Below are positions 9,663-23,039 of a stretch of DNA of 64,000 bases, in pieces. Positions within the stretch are counted from its first letter, which is position 1; each line of letters starts with the position of its first letter. This DNA comes from Branchiostoma floridae (Eukaryota; Chordata; Leptocardii; Amphioxiformes; Branchiostomatidae). A program made the translations under genes and the position numbers. Under the pieces are notes generated by a model, which worked only from the letters and a program-made list of their open reading frames with translations, was not told the DNA's origin and did not search any database. The stretch spans positions 4,212,998-4,276,997 of the forward strand of contig NC_049992.1 of assembly GCF_000003815.2 (NCBI RefSeq), written 5' to 3'.

Positions 9663-12600
9663 CACAGCACGAAATCTGGTATTTAAGCAAGCTTAAACTC
9701 AACGTAAACGCGACGTTTCTGCACCCTTTCCGCAACTTAACGACATCTATCCGCGAACGTAAAGATCCCCTTTAATGTTACCTTTACGTTGGCACTTATA
9801 TGTACTTATATGCACTCCTCACGTGCCTTTCCGCAACTATTAGACGCTTAAAGGCGTCGTTAATGACAGTTTTTCGTAACCTATACGGGAGGAAAGTATG
9901 CGTTTATTAAGACCTTTCTGCACCCTTTCCGCAACTTAACGACATCTATCCGTGAACGTAAAGATTCCCTTTAATGCACTTATATGTACGTTTCGGCACT
10001 CCTTCACGTGCCTTTCCGCAACTATTAGACGCTTAAAGGCGTCGTTAATGACAGATTTTCGTAACCTATACGGGCGGAAAGCACGCGTTTCTTAAGACCT
10101 TTCCGTGATCTTTTGACCACATTTACAGTCGATTTCCGTCACGATTTCCCCACGTTTATGTGTCGTTTACACACCCTGAAAGGCACGCGAAGAAGTGCAG
10201 AAACGTACTTATCCGAACGCTTTCCGTGATCTTTCCTTGGACTAAAGTTGTCATTTATTTTTAGTAAAGGCGGCGTAAGTTTAAACCTTTCCGCATCTTT
10301 AGGTAGGCTTTATGTGTTTTGTGTGGCTTAAATTGCAACTTTTGCATCGGGTATGCGTGTCTTATTTGGTGTGAATCATACCTACACCGGTATCTATGGC
10401 TTTGCCGTCTAAACTATCTTGTGAGTCCAATTGTGGACTTGGATTGGTCGACCGAGGGAACAATCGGTGTACAATATCCATGCACGAATCTCCGCTACAT
10501 TTAAGTCCACAATTTGGAGTCCAGTGTCGGGCGATACGCCTGGAAAGACATCATTTCAAGCAGCATAGTTCCATCTGGCCATCACATTAGGAAAAATCCG
10601 CTGAGATTCCCGAAGACGGGTACTGTTTTGTGATGAACAGGCCGTGCTCTCCATATCTCCGCCAGCTTATGCTGGTCAAGATGACACAGTCTTGAATTCA
10701 CCCTGAGTTGTGCCCCTTTGAAGACTCTCCAACATACTCCGTTTCTGGCAAGCCTTGAGTGTCCTATGGTTATGTCCGTTCCGTCCTGTAGTTCCGTTCG
10801 AATCCATTTGCGGCAAAGCCACGCCGATAATCCGTGTGTTGAAACGGATCCAAGGCTCCTTCTTGACTTGTCCCGAAACAGACGCCCTGCAAACTGGTTT
10901 CTTCTATAAATTATGGTATATTCGTTAGGTTTAAAAAACCCACCTTTGTCTGTCATTGGATAACGCCCTATCACATGACTGGCCTCTTCTGGGAGCTGCT
11001 AATTAGAAATTCAATGCCGCGTTGTTCGTTATTCATAGTTGACGGCGAATAAATTTGAATTTGAAAAACACCATCCCCTTTGTACGCTGTTTAGCCAATG
11101 TTAAGCTAAACACAACTGTTACCACACTAGAAAATACCAGCCTTTCTGGGAGAACGTGATTATTGCTTGTAGATAATAAATGTTCTTCCAGATGATAAGA
11201 AAGTTTTTTTGTACAATTATATAAACAGCAAACCCGCTATATTCCCATGATACGTTACCGCGTAGTGAGGACGCTATGTCGTCGGGATGCCAAGCTGCAA
11301 GGCACAGCCACCCGCGAGCGACATACTGCACAGGCCGCCCAGTACTAGTCCTCTTACCCTGAACGGGAACATGCCGTAATTATGACCACCAATCTTCGGG
11401 GGCATGTACCCAGTCCTCCCGGCGACTGTTGTTTCCTTTCAACAAGGAGGTTAAATATTTAATTTCCTTGCTTTCAACGCTACCTCTCCAACATCTTTTT
11501 CTGTAACTATCAATATTAATCTCCACCTCTGTAAAGAAAGTTCAGAGAGTTTTCTGAAAAGTAAGCTCAAAGGCAAAGGTAACGGAACGATATCGGTAAC
11601 ATACGATAGATCTACTACTGGAAAAAGTAAACGCTACCTTTCCGACATCTTTCTTGCACCTGTACATAGCATCTTTTTGTGTAAAGTGAGCTCAATGGTA
11701 ACGTAAAGACATTGGAAAGATACCATATGTTCCATGAGGATATTTTGATTTTCCTGGTTTCGTCAAACACGCTAACACAGAATGAGTTATTCAGGCGAGG
11801 TCGCTACTTTAGTGAGAGGCGCATGTGGTATATTGAGTGGAAAATACTCGTAATTTGGTAAAAGCAATGCCTCTTTTAAGAATAATAATTAACGCTACCT
11901 TTCCGTTTGCACCTATACATTCCAAAAATTGTATCTGCTATATGTAAGTTTTAACCAGGAGCAAATGTTGCTTATCTTGGTTAAACTCAACACGTTAACA
12001 CAGCAGGGGCTATTCAGGCGAAGCTGCTGCGTTAGTGAGGGCGCATGTGGTATATTGAGCGGAAAATAATGCCTCTTCTTCAAATAATGATTAACGCTAC
12101 CTTTCCGACATCTTTTTTCCACCTATACATAAAAGAGGGGAGGTTTGCTTAAACCTCCCCCCTTTTATGTAAAGTCAGCTCAAATGTAACGGAAAGACAT
12201 CGGAAAGATTGTATCTTTTATATGTAGCTTTCACACAGGACGAGATTTGCTTTTCTTTGTTAAACTTAACACGCAAACACAGCAGGAGCTATTCATTTGA
12301 AGCCGCTGCTTTAGTAAGCGACGCATGTGGTATATTGAGCGGAAAATACTCTTAATTTGGTAAAAGTAATGCCTCTTCTTCAAGTAATGATTAACGCTAC
12401 TTTTCCGACACCCTTTTTCCACCTATACATAAAAGGGGGGAGGTTTGCTTAAACCTCCCCCCTTTTATGTAAAGTCAGCTCAAATGTAACGGAAAGACAT
12501 CGGAAAGATTGTATCTGTTATATGTAACTTTCACAAAGGAGATTTGCTTTTCTTGGTTAAACTTAACACGCAAACACTATTCATTTGAAGCCGCTGCTTA

Positions 12601-13427
12601 AGTGAACGGCGCATGTGGTATATTGAGCGGAAAATACTCTTGATTTGGTAAAAGCAATGCCTCTTCTTCAAGTAATGATTAACGCTACCTTTCCGACATC
12701 TTTTTTCCGCCTATACATAAAAGGGGGGAGGTTTGCTTAAACCTCCCCCCTTTTATGTAAAGTCAGCTCAAATGTAACGGAAAGATATCGGAAAGATTGT
12801 ACATGTATCTGTTATATGTAGCTTTCACACAGGATATTTACTTTTCTTGGTTAAACTAAACACGCAAACACAGCAGGAGCTATTCATTTGAAGCCGCTGC
12901 TTTATTGAACGGCGCATGTGGTATATTGAGCGGAAAATACTCTTAATTTGGTAAAAGCAATGCCTCTTCTTAGAAATAAACGCTACCATACCTATACATA
13001 AAAGGGGGAGGTCTCCATAGATCTATACTGATAAGAGTATGTAAAATGAGATCAATTGTAACGGAAGGGCAATGAAAATATATCATCTCCTATTGGTAAT
13101 TTCCACCTTAGAGAACCACGAAAATTAAAAAAAGGCGAAGGTTAACTGATTGTATGTGAACGTATGGTCGGTTCAAAGCCTGTAGATGTTTTCTGTACAT
13201 AAGCAATACCCGTTTCATATACGGCGCATATAAGGATGCTTAAAGGTTATGTAAAGATATGACATGTATTTAATCTGCCTTAACGAATACGGAAAGGTTA
13301 CGGAAATGTAAAACCATGGTTTCCGTGGTCTTTACGATACCGTAAACTCTGCGGAAATATTTTCCCACCTTTAGGCTACATTTAAGTATCTCGGAAAGTG
13401 TGCTTAAATATTCGTTTTCGTGCTGTG
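9663..13427. mobile_element. Non-autonomous CACTA/Mirage/Chapaev-like DNA transposon
   Basis: The left end reads CACAGCACGAAATC and the reverse complement of the right end reads CACAGCACGAAAAC. Both continue with TATTTAAGCA, giving an imperfect terminal inverted repeat of over 30 nt. TAT lies directly outside both ends (9660-9662, 13428-13430), a possible 3-bp target duplication. CAC termini, a short duplication and dense subterminal motifs are features of the CMC superfamily. TTTCCG and CGGAAA recur through 9715-10300 and 11600-13400. No transposase ORF is present; the 130-codon minus ORF at 10582-10974 has no recognised motif. Confidence 0.7.
11640..13015. repeat. Tandem units of about 290-300 bp with 44-bp palindromes
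   Basis: Repeated units contain ACGCTACCTTTCCGACATC, GTAACGGAAAGACATCGG and a GCATGTGGTATATTGAGCGG block. Three units include a near-perfect 44-nt palindrome (12127-12170, 12427-12470, 12715-12758), with arms built on CATAAAAG and GGGGAGGTTT around a GCTT centre. A half palindrome remains at about 12992-13010. The repeat lies inside the CMC-like element, near its right end. Confidence 0.85.
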
Positions 13428-14186
13428 TATATCCAACAGGCTAAACAGTACCCAACTGCCCCCAGAGATCTTCATGCACACTCTAAAGGGGAGGGGTTCT
13501 TTTCAATAATATTATTGTTGCTGTCCCAGAAACTTCTCCCATATATCAGTTGATTTGATCATGACTGACCTACAAATACTTATTCAGCACTAAGCACAGG
13601 TACGTAGACTTACGATATAGATAGAATTATATTGCACGACAATTGTACATGATGCAATGTATGGCAACAACTATTACACAAAGTACAAAACAGAGGTATA
13701 GGATAAAGCTTACCAACCTAGTTAACATAACAATAAGGGCTGACATCATTCTTTGGTATGAGCAGGCTAATCATTAGTTACGGTATTCTTTCTAATAGCA
13801 GAGCAGAGCAGTCCTTGATATATTTGCCTATTTTGTATATATGTGCAGCTACGTCAATAAACTTTAGACATCCAGATAATACGATACACGATGTAACAGC
13901 TACTCGAGCAAGTGAATAGACTTGGAAATGGTCAGAAGTTTCAGACAGCATACAGTCTTTGGCAATCGTCAAATGCTGTCTAAAACGTCCGATCGCTTCC
14001 AGATTTCATCCAGGTCCTTGCGTAACACTTCCTTTGCGTATGTCACTATCTGGATTGCGCTTTAGATATATTTAGGGTGGGTTGAATACCTCATTCCCCG
14101 GGTGTGTCCCTTTTTCCAAAAGCTTTTGTATAAAAAAATAAAGGAGATATTTAATACATGTAAAATTTACCATATTGTAATTACAG
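13428..14186. other. Region between the CMC-like element and copy B; no gene seen
   Basis: No coding exon is recognised. The part at 13770-14060 lies upstream of copy B and may hold its promoter or 5' UTR exon, but no specific site can be assigned. Confidence 0.4.
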
Positions 14187-14983
14187 AAAAATGGAGGTAC
14201 GTGGTGCAAGACTGTCCGCCAAAAAACAGCATGTTCATAAAGGCGTGGATGATGGAGATGTTCCGCCGCCATTGCCGCCAAAACCTCATCAACCACCAAA
14301 AAAGTACGAAGACGTGGATCCTCATGGTGAGAGTATCCTTGCATTGAGTTCTGGGCCTAAACAAAAGCGTGATAAAAGAGTAGACGATAGAAATGTCCCG
14401 CCGCCATTGCCGGCCAGAAATCTACCGCCAAGCACGTACGAAGACGTGGATCCTCATGGTGACAGTATCCTTGCATTGAGTTCCGGGCCTAAACAAAATG
14501 GTGATAAAAGAGTAGACGGTAGAAATGTCCCGCCACCATTGCCGGCCAGAAACCTACCGCCAAACACGTACGAAGACGTGGATCCAAATGGTGACAGTGT
14601 CATTGTGTTGGGTTCTGGGCTACAACGCGCTGTACCTAAAGAGCCCCTACCTCGAAAACGTACAGAAACGGACAAAGAAAATGAACTCTCGAAAGGAAGA
14701 AATGAAGAAGAAGCCAACAGAAAGTATGAAGACGTGGATCCCGTTGGTTACGGTATCTTAGAAGAGTCCAAACAGGCGTGCCGAAAGAACGAAGGGTTGG
14801 ATCTAGGGTCCAGCGGTGTAAATGTGATATTAAACTCTGGTTTGAAACGCGCATTACCCGACTTACCCCCTCCTCGCAAACTCGGAAAAGGAGACGACGT
14901 GGCGGTGTGTCCAATGCAAAATGATGAATCGTGCTCGGATCCGTTCAACAAACCAGGGAACAGCGCTGGACATTAAACGGAAG
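14187..14983 (+). pseudogene. Copy B: YEDV/SH3-motif tail exon with stop before the donor
   Basis: The exon starts after acceptor TTACAG (14181-14186), has ATG at 14191, and ends at donor AAG/GTATGT (14983/14984). The 261-residue product has four tyrosine motifs: [36 protein letters not shown] and KYEDVDPVGYGI. It also has SH3 ligands (PPPLPPKPHQPPKK, and [11 protein letters not shown] twice) and the LPDLPPPRK end. The tail unit is internally duplicated. In copy D the same position reads CAT-GAA just before the donor; here it is CAT-TAA, so translation stops 8 nt short of the splice. No TM or EGF exon is seen downstream. It is either a broken gene or a soluble cytoplasmic form; a pseudogene is more likely. 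Confidence 0.65.
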
Positions 14984-17594
14984 GTATGTCCATTATTGTG
15001 CAACACATCTACCCACATTCTTTACATTTTAAGCGTAAAACGTTACAATACATGTACAATATCATTCCGTCACCACTCATGTAATGCAATGCCTGTCTTA
15101 ACTTCATAATTATACAGCTATACTTCCTTCTTTTTGGTTACAAGTTTTTTGTCATTTATCTGATGAGTATGGCCGCAGTACTTACGTAACAAAACAGAAA
15201 CAAGTATAGTGCATTAATGGCTTATCCCTTACAGTAAGATATATATTGTGTAACCCGAGTTTTCATGACTTGATGTGTATCAATAGATAGCATACGATTT
15301 AAAGCATAGCTGTATTTAACAGAGAGCTTGGAGCATGTCCATACAATATATTATTTTAGTTAAATATGCCATAAATGATATAAAGTCCTTGTGAAATTAT
15401 AATTTGGTTGGTATGCTATCATATCATCAGCTCAAGCTATGGGTGGGCGTTCATTTTGCATATGGCCTTATTCAAAATTAGTCTGGTCTACGTCCTGTTT
15501 ACGCTTGGGGCTTTTACATAACAACCCCAGTTATTGTGAGTTATCAGCACCTAAGCTGGAAATACCCCCATAGAAACCGTCTGCTTAACTTTTCTTTTCA
15601 TTTCATAATAGCTCATACCTATAGCCTACAAAGGTTGTTAAATCGAAAGGTTCTGGGTTCGATTCCTTTAATAATATGTTTATTGCAAATTCTTGCCCGA
15701 GAGCTAATTGTAGGTACAAGCAACATGTAAAATAAGGAAAATACAAAGGTGCTAGGAACTACATTCTATGACTATGCTGTGCTACTGAAGTGTACATTAT
15801 ACTGGTTTTGTTGGGTTTGACTTCTTCTTTTTAGGCAGTGGAAGATATGCTCCGACGTTGTGTCCTTGGAAAGGGCACTTTACACGGATTTTTTCACTTA
15901 TGTGTAAATGTGTACATAGCTTCGGTAAGGAGCGTCCTTCGGGTAGGATGTTATGCAGGCCCCATGTTTCAGGAGAGCCACACCTCGAGCACGTAAAAGA
16001 ATGCATCACACTTATCGAAAAGAGTAGGGGCTCTTTTCGGTGTGAGTAAATCGATTCAGTCTGTCCTACTATGCAGTTTGTACTCCTCAGTTCAAAACTG
16101 GTTTGTTACGCCATAAGGAGGTTTAACAGACAACAAACAACATCATCATTATTTATCGTGATTGTTTATCCGGCCGTTTTCATATATTCAAACATGGTTT
16201 AAATCATACAAAGTAGCTGCGAAGGGAACAAATAAAAGATGTAGATAAATACATATGTATATATCGGGAAAATTCCAAGGTCAAAGAAGATAGGAAAACA
16301 TTTGTTATTTTTCGATCATTGGTTCAACCTTCCATAATGCAGGTAACGTACTTTGGCCAAACATTCTTTTATTTGCACGCTCGCATCAGTTTTGGATGTC
16401 ATCCATATAATCAAATCAACGTGGCCCAATTAAACGTCCCTGTACGTCACCATGTGTTACTTATGTGTCAACTCCAGAACAGATTAGATGGGACTTAAAC
16501 AAAGTTACTTCGCAGAGCACAGAACATACATTGTATCTTGGACTCAACAGGCTACACTCAAAACCATATATGGAAGTCTTCCACAGCTATCGCAGAAACT
16601 AACTCAAGGAAGGGTAACATTTGCGGGACACTGTTAACGTTGCCGAGCAAAACAGGAATTAGTGTCTTCTGTTCTTCTATGGAAACCAAGTGGCCGGGTA
16701 CATTGCAGAAGTTTGACTTTTACGGACACTTTAACTAGAGACTCTGGTATTGATTTCGAGAACCTAGAGCAAGCTATGTCAGATAGGGCCCTATGAGGTG
16801 AAATATGTTTTAGTCCTATGAGGTGAAATATGTTTTAGCCTGGTCCCGACCTCCGGTCGCTGATGTATGTATGTGTCACTTATGATTCAGGCCCACTGTA
16901 AAGCCACTGAGCTGAGTCAACCTCAGGTCAACATAACAGAACTGAACAGAGTTTGGAGACCCTATACCTTATTTAGTATAGTAACGTTGTATGTGGGTTG
17001 TTGGAAAAATGAAGTGGAGGGTTGGTTATGACTTCTTGCCAAGCCTGTGCAGCGTAGGATACCACTTTTCTTCACAAATTCCAAATAATTGTTAGAACAT
17101 TGTAAGCTATTTACATTGCTAGCTAGGAAATTTATCTACATACGCACATCACTATAGAGCGGTACTTGGGCAGTGATGCCTTCTAGCGACCTTCAGCGTA
17201 CATGCACCCGGAAATCTGGTGCTCTGCTCAGCAAATAAAAACAAATCGCAAGTACATATAGAAAGTAGTGCCTTATATGGAATCATGGTGTTTTATTTTT
17301 CCTTTCATGAAGATTTAAATGTACTGACTTCATGAAACAAACAGTCTGGTAATACCGTATGCTTTGCCTTTGAGTTCTGAAATGAATAATTATCTTTGCT
17401 AAGGGTAGGTTTTTGGTAGCGTTTAAATATAATGTATGTGCAGGGCTCGAAATACCACCTGCATATGCAGGTTAGTGCAGGTAAAATTGCAGCTGTGCAG
17501 GTATTTCTGGTGTCTACCTGCACCTAACCTGGACTGGTCCATGTACTGTGTTTTATACATAAATGTCCTATGGTATAGGTGCATGTGGATTGTT
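14984..17594. other. Region after copy B; no gene, degenerate repeat pieces
   Basis: No TM or EGF exon belonging to copy B is recognised. Repeat fragments present are a tRNA-like B-box (GGTTCTGGGTTCGATTCC) at about 15648-15666, a segment at 15840-16050 of a dispersed type (GGAAAGGGCACTTTACACGG), a 23-bp tandem duplication at about 16790-16838, and an element starting GCAGGGCTCGAAATA near 17440. Confidence 0.5.
15630..16060 (+). repeat. Degenerate SINE-like / dispersed repeat fragment
   Basis: A sequence resembling a tRNA B-box (GGTTCTGGGTTCGATTCC) lies upstream of a GGAAAGGGCACTTTACACGG and TGTGTAAATGTGTACA segment. A related degenerate copy occurs at about 45075-45265. Assignment to a tRNA-derived SINE is tentative. 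Confidence 0.35.
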
Positions 17595-17799
17595 GAGAAG
17601 GGGCTGCACGAGCAACCTCCATGGAGGAGCTCTACAGAGCTGACCTCCATGGAGGTTGCTCGTTCAGCCCTCCAGCTCCACCGTGCGAGCTCTATGCGCT
17701 ATGAATACAAACACTTGGTTCTCGTCACCTTCATGGAATTTTTAGTACGACATGGAGGAGGTTCTCTCGTAGAGGACAAACAACCGGACTGAACTAGCA

Positions 17800-19371
17800 G
17801 CTGTACGCAAAACATGGTACACGGGCTATGAATGTTTTTTGATTCACGTCACCCAAAACCAATTGATCTTAGCGCTTTATACAGTAACAAAGGGCTGTTT
17901 GAGTAGCGCTCTACGGGTTATGACTGTAAACACTTGGTTCACGAAACCCAAAACAAATCGGTCTTAGGGCTCCGTTCAGAGATACTGTAAACAACAAACA
18001 CACGGAGCCGATAGCTGTTTGAGCAGCTCCACGGGCTATATGAATGTAAACACTTGGTTCACGTCACCATCAACAAATCGGTGTTTAGGGCTCCATACAG
18101 AGATACTGTAAACAACAAACACACTGAGCCGATAACTGATCGAGCAACTCCACGGGCTATATGAATGTAAACACTTGGTTCACGTCACCATCAACAAATC
18201 GGTGTTTAGGGCTCTATACAGGGATACTGTAAACAACAAACACACTGAGCCGATAACTGATCGAGCAACTCCACGGGCTATATGAATGTAAACACTTGGT
18301 TCACGTCACCATCAACAAATCGGTGTTTAGGGCTCCATACAGAGATACTGTAAACAACAAACACACGGAGCCGAAAGCTGTTTGAGCAGCTCCACGGGCT
18401 ATATAAATGTAAACACTTGGTTCACGTCACCATCAACAAATCGGTGTTTAGGGCTCCATACAGAGGTACTGTAAACAACAAACACACTGAGCCGACAACT
18501 GATCGAGCAACTCCACGGGCTATATGAATGTAAACACTTGGTTCACGTCACCATCAACAAATCGGTGTTTAGGGCTCTATACAGAGATGCTGTAAACAAC
18601 AAACACACTGAGCCGATAACTGATCGAGCAACTCCACGGGCTATATGAATGTAAACACTTGGTTCACGTCACCATCAACAAATCGGTGTTTAGGGCTCCA
18701 TACAGAGGTACTGTAAACAACAAACACACTGAGCCGACAACTGATCGAGCAACTCCACGGGCTATATGAATGTAAACACTTGGTTCACGTCACCATCAAC
18801 AAATCGGTGTTTAGGGCTCTATACAGAGATGCTGTAAACAACAAACACACTGAGCCGATAACTGATCGAGCAACTCCACGGGCTATATGAATGTAAACAC
18901 TTGGTTCACGTCACCATCAACAAATCGGTGTTTAGGGCTCCATACAGAGATACTGTAAACAACAAACACACGGAGCCGATAGCTGTTTGAGCAGCTCCAC
19001 GGGCTATATAAATGTAAACACTTGGTTCACGTCACCATCAACAAATCGGTGTTTAGGGCTCCATACAGAGATATTGTAAACAACAAACACACGGAGCCGA
19101 TAGCTGTTTGAGCAGCTCCACGGGCTATATGAATGTAAACACTTGGTTCACGTCACCATCAACAAATCGGTGTTTAGGGCTCTATACAGGGATACTGTAA
19201 ACAACAAACACACGGAGCCGATAACTGATCGAGCAACTCCACGGGCTATATGAATGTAAACACTTGGTTCACGTCACCTCCAACAAATCGGTGTTTAGGG
19301 CTCCATACAGAGATATTGTAAACAACAAACACACGGAGCCGAAAGCTGTTTGAGCAGCTCCACGGGCTATA
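17800..19371 (+). repeat. 121-bp tandem array, left arm of E1
   Basis: About a dozen copies of a 121-bp unit (unit starts at 18027, 18148, 18269 and so on). Each carries TGTAAACACTTGGTTCACGTC, then AATCGGTGTTTAGGGCTC and AACAACAAACACAC. The array runs into the N gap and continues with more divergent units after it, to about 19950. The spacers show no CRISPR-like variation; whole units are near identical. Confidence 0.93.
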
Positions 19372-19699
19372 NNNNNNNNNNNNNNNNNNNNNNNNNNNNN
19401 NNNNNNNNNNNNNNNNNNNNNNNNNNNNNNNNNNNNNNNNNNNNNNNNNNNNNNNNNNNNNNNNNNNNNNNNNNNNNNNNNNNNNNNNNNNNNNNNNNNN
19501 NNNNNNNNNNNNNNNNNNNNNNNNNNNNNNNNNNNNNNNNNNNNNNNNNNNNNNNNNNNNNNNNNNNNNNNNNNNNNNNNNNNNNNNNNNNNNNNNNNNN
19601 NNNNNNNNNNNNNNNNNNNNNNNNNNNNNNNNNNNNNNNNNNNNNNNNNNNNNNNNNNNNNNNNNNNNNNNNNNNNNNNNNNNNNNNNNNNNNNNNNNN
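19372..19699. other. Assembly gap (328 N)
   Basis: Run of N inside the 121-bp tandem array, where short-read assembly would be expected to fail. Open frames reported across it have no meaning. Confidence 0.99.
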
Positions 19700-22600
19700 T
19701 TCACGTCACCCAAAACAAATCGGTCACAGGTTTGTCCAAGCAGCCCTCTACGGGCTTTTGAATGTAAACATTTGGTTCACGTCACCCAAAACAAATCGGT
19801 CAGAGGTCTGTCCAAGCAGCGCTCCACGGGCTTTGAATGTAAAAAGTTGATTCAAGTCACCCAAACAAATCGGTCTTAGGGCTCTATACGGTAAACGGAG
19901 GGCTGTTTGAGCAGCTCTACGGGCTATATATGTAAAGATTTGGTTCACGTGAATTACCCAAGAAAGTGAATATTTTTTTCTTCAAGCGGATTTTTGGTCA
20001 CAGAATAGTGAGTTGGGAAAAGTACTAGTAGTCGGAATTTATCGGTTCGCTCCCTTCACGTGGTGACCCAACCTCTGCTGAGAGAATACTGATAATTGTT
20101 TGCCATTGTAAAGAATGCAGAAACTTCGCACCTTTATGCTAATTCTGTTTTGGTTTACTTCAGGCTCAGCCCTGTAACAAGTTTGTAGACATCTTTGGCA
20201 AATTATCCTCCTTTGCTGGCTAATTCCTTCCCCAGCTTATGTTACTTTTTTAATGCCAGCGGAGAAATCTGCTTGGAGATTAACATTTTTGGTTCAATAC
20301 GAAAAAACAACACATATGGCTTCATAAAGATATATTTTGACCTGTTATGAGGAGATCTCTAAAGAAGGGGTGCCTGCTTTTATAAGAATATATATAACGG
20401 CTTTCGTAAAATGTACGAATTTATAGTTATTTTATACGATTCATTACCAAAAACACACGGATTTGAATACAAATGAGCTTTGCGAAATGCACACTAAATT
20501 TGCGACTAGTAGAGCTCTTATGCATTCCGTAAAAACAAGGACGTTCTATCAGACATTGGTAAAAACAACCCATTAATTGAATGAAGCGGTTTGTTGGCTC
20601 TCGCCAGGAATGCCCGAAGTTCGCACCTCCGTGCTAATCCGAAATCGCCCTTACCACACCAGGACACTGACGCCGGAAGCAGCTGGCTTATCGTCGTATA
20701 ACTTTCCAAGCAGATGTTGGTCGAGTAAAATTTCCCCGCTGGTCCTACCGGCATATGAGATGTTCACAATGTTGAAGACTCTACTAACCTGTACATGCTA
20801 GATTGGAGAGTGGGTCATGTAGTCTGGTAGAGCAAAAATGATATAAGGTCCGTGGGAAGAGTACTATAATGTCAAAGTACAGTTTTCGCAAACTATCTTT
20901 GACTACTAGTATTGAATCAATATTAATCTCAAAGGTTTTAATATTGAACACAAGTTTGTAAGCTCTTCACAATTCAGGCAAAGGACACCTTTTGTGATCA
21001 CTACACTCCTTCGTCTGAGTTTGGTACTTATTAAGTCTATTAACCTTAGGCCTGATCTGATTGGCGATCAAAGAAACACACAAATCTGACTTAATTCATA
21101 TGAGTTTTACGGAATCCATACGAACCTTTAGAGCTCGTATGAATTCCGCAAATATGTCCTGAATACACCCCTGTAACGACAGACATGGTACATCATGTAT
21201 GCTTCACCTTCAAGAAATCATATTTCTCAAACCACCCCCTTCCCACCACACTCACAAACACGACTGTAACAATGATTTTTCTCTTTCATGGCAAATCAAA
21301 ACAACCCTTTCATTGAATGAAGCAATCGGTGAAATGTTTTTCGCTCTCGCAAGGAAAGCTGGAAGTTCGCACCCCGTGCTAATCCGACGGACATCGGCTT
21401 TACCACGCCGTAAACAGCTTCCTGACTAGAGAGGCCTATAACTTTCCAAGCAGAGGTTGGTGCAGAAAAGTGTGATCCTTTACTCCAATGTCACTTTCTC
21501 CATTGGTCCTACCGGCACATGTGAAGGTCAAGATGTTCTCTACAAACCTGTACATGCTGGCTTGGTCATATAGTCCGTTAAAGTGATAAAGTCAAAGTAC
21601 AAGCCTTAGGTTTTAATATCCAACACTAATGGTGGGTACAAGCAAGGAGGTGAGAAAACTTTCTTAGTACGAGGTTTGCAACATTGGTGGGTACTGTTAT
21701 AAACCATCATTACTACATACCAATTATCAAGTATATCATTATTCTATTGGAGAACTTTGCACGCTAGTATGAGGTTTCTCCCATTCAAGCACGTATCCCG
21801 CTCCACTTAGAATGTACCCGCAGTCGCCTTCGGTGCACTGTCTTCGAACGGGACAGTAGTGTATTTTATGGGGGGGGGGATCTTGGTTCGCGATTTTAAA
21901 CACTACATAAGTTCTCTTAGACATTACATAAGTTCGAGCAAGGACGTTCGAGGAAGGGGGTTTGCCGAGGAAGGGTGTTCGCTTAGGAAGGGAGTTTGCC
22001 GAGGAAGGGAGTTTCGCCTTCCACAGCAAACTGGCACAAGACAACCTAGCCAACGTTGAAAATCGTCAGTGTTCTGGTGCCCACCCCAATAATAACCAGA
22101 CCTGTTCGAGGACTACAACTGAGGATATACTAGTACCCACAGGGGGTTTATACATATATCATTATCTGTATTTTTTTATGTTACGACATAACCTTTGCTT
22201 TATCAATTTTTCTAGAGTAACTGATAACAAAGGCATAAAGCACTGTACATGTACAACTGATGAAAAATACATTAGATACCTACAGCACCCACTGATCTCT
22301 ATCCATATAAACATTGCACACGGTAGGCCAAGTTTAGATTTACAGCTCAAATAGTTCTAAAGAAAAATGTTATGTTACTGCCAGTTACTGACCAACCTAT
22401 CTTTGATGTTCATGATCCTCAGAATCAACACTTGTACATGTATGGAAAGGTTATTTGCAACAAATTACTTCATACAGAGGTTTCGAGAAGCTCGTTGTTC
22501 TGTCAAGCAGAGGTTGGTGGGAAAATCGCGACCTTTTCCTTTCATAATTTTTTTCGACCTTCCAAAAAAATATGAATCAAAGGAAATGGTCACGATTTTC

Positions 22601-23039
22601 CCCACGGACCTCTGTTTGGGGACTACGTCATAGGCCAGAAAGCCAGCTGCTTCTGGCGTCAGTGTTCTGGTGTGGCAAGGACGCGCTTTGAGACGATTTC
22701 TGATTAGCACGGAGGTGCGAACTTTCAGCTTTCCTTGCGAGAGCCGACATATAAACAATGCACCGCTTGCTTCATTCAATAATCGGGTTGTTTTTTGTTC
22801 TTTCAACCTTTGTATCAAACCAAGGATTTTTTAAGCTCCTTGATCAAACCATACAAAAAATTAATAATTATTACAAGTGTTTGTGTGCATTGCGCGCGCG
22901 CGCGTGTGTGTCGGGGGGGGGGGGGTGGCGTTCTGTTGCCCACTTTGCAAAAACAACATGTGGTTGCATAAAAGAAATATTTAGACCTGTTGCAAACCTC
23001 GTTCCAAGGACGCTTTACCTCATTGCCCGTATCCGACAA

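Noticed and set aside
10582..10974. 130-codon minus-strand ORF within the CMC-like element
   Set aside because: No recognisable domain and no splice or start context; the length is possible by chance. It is not a transposase fragment I can identify.
19246..19850. Two ORFs of over 150 codons
   Set aside because: They are open only because they run through the N gap.
17800..19950. Regular repeats with fixed spacing, at first sight CRISPR-like
   Set aside because: The whole 121-bp unit is conserved, with no variable spacers, and this is an animal genome. It is a satellite inside an inverted-repeat element.
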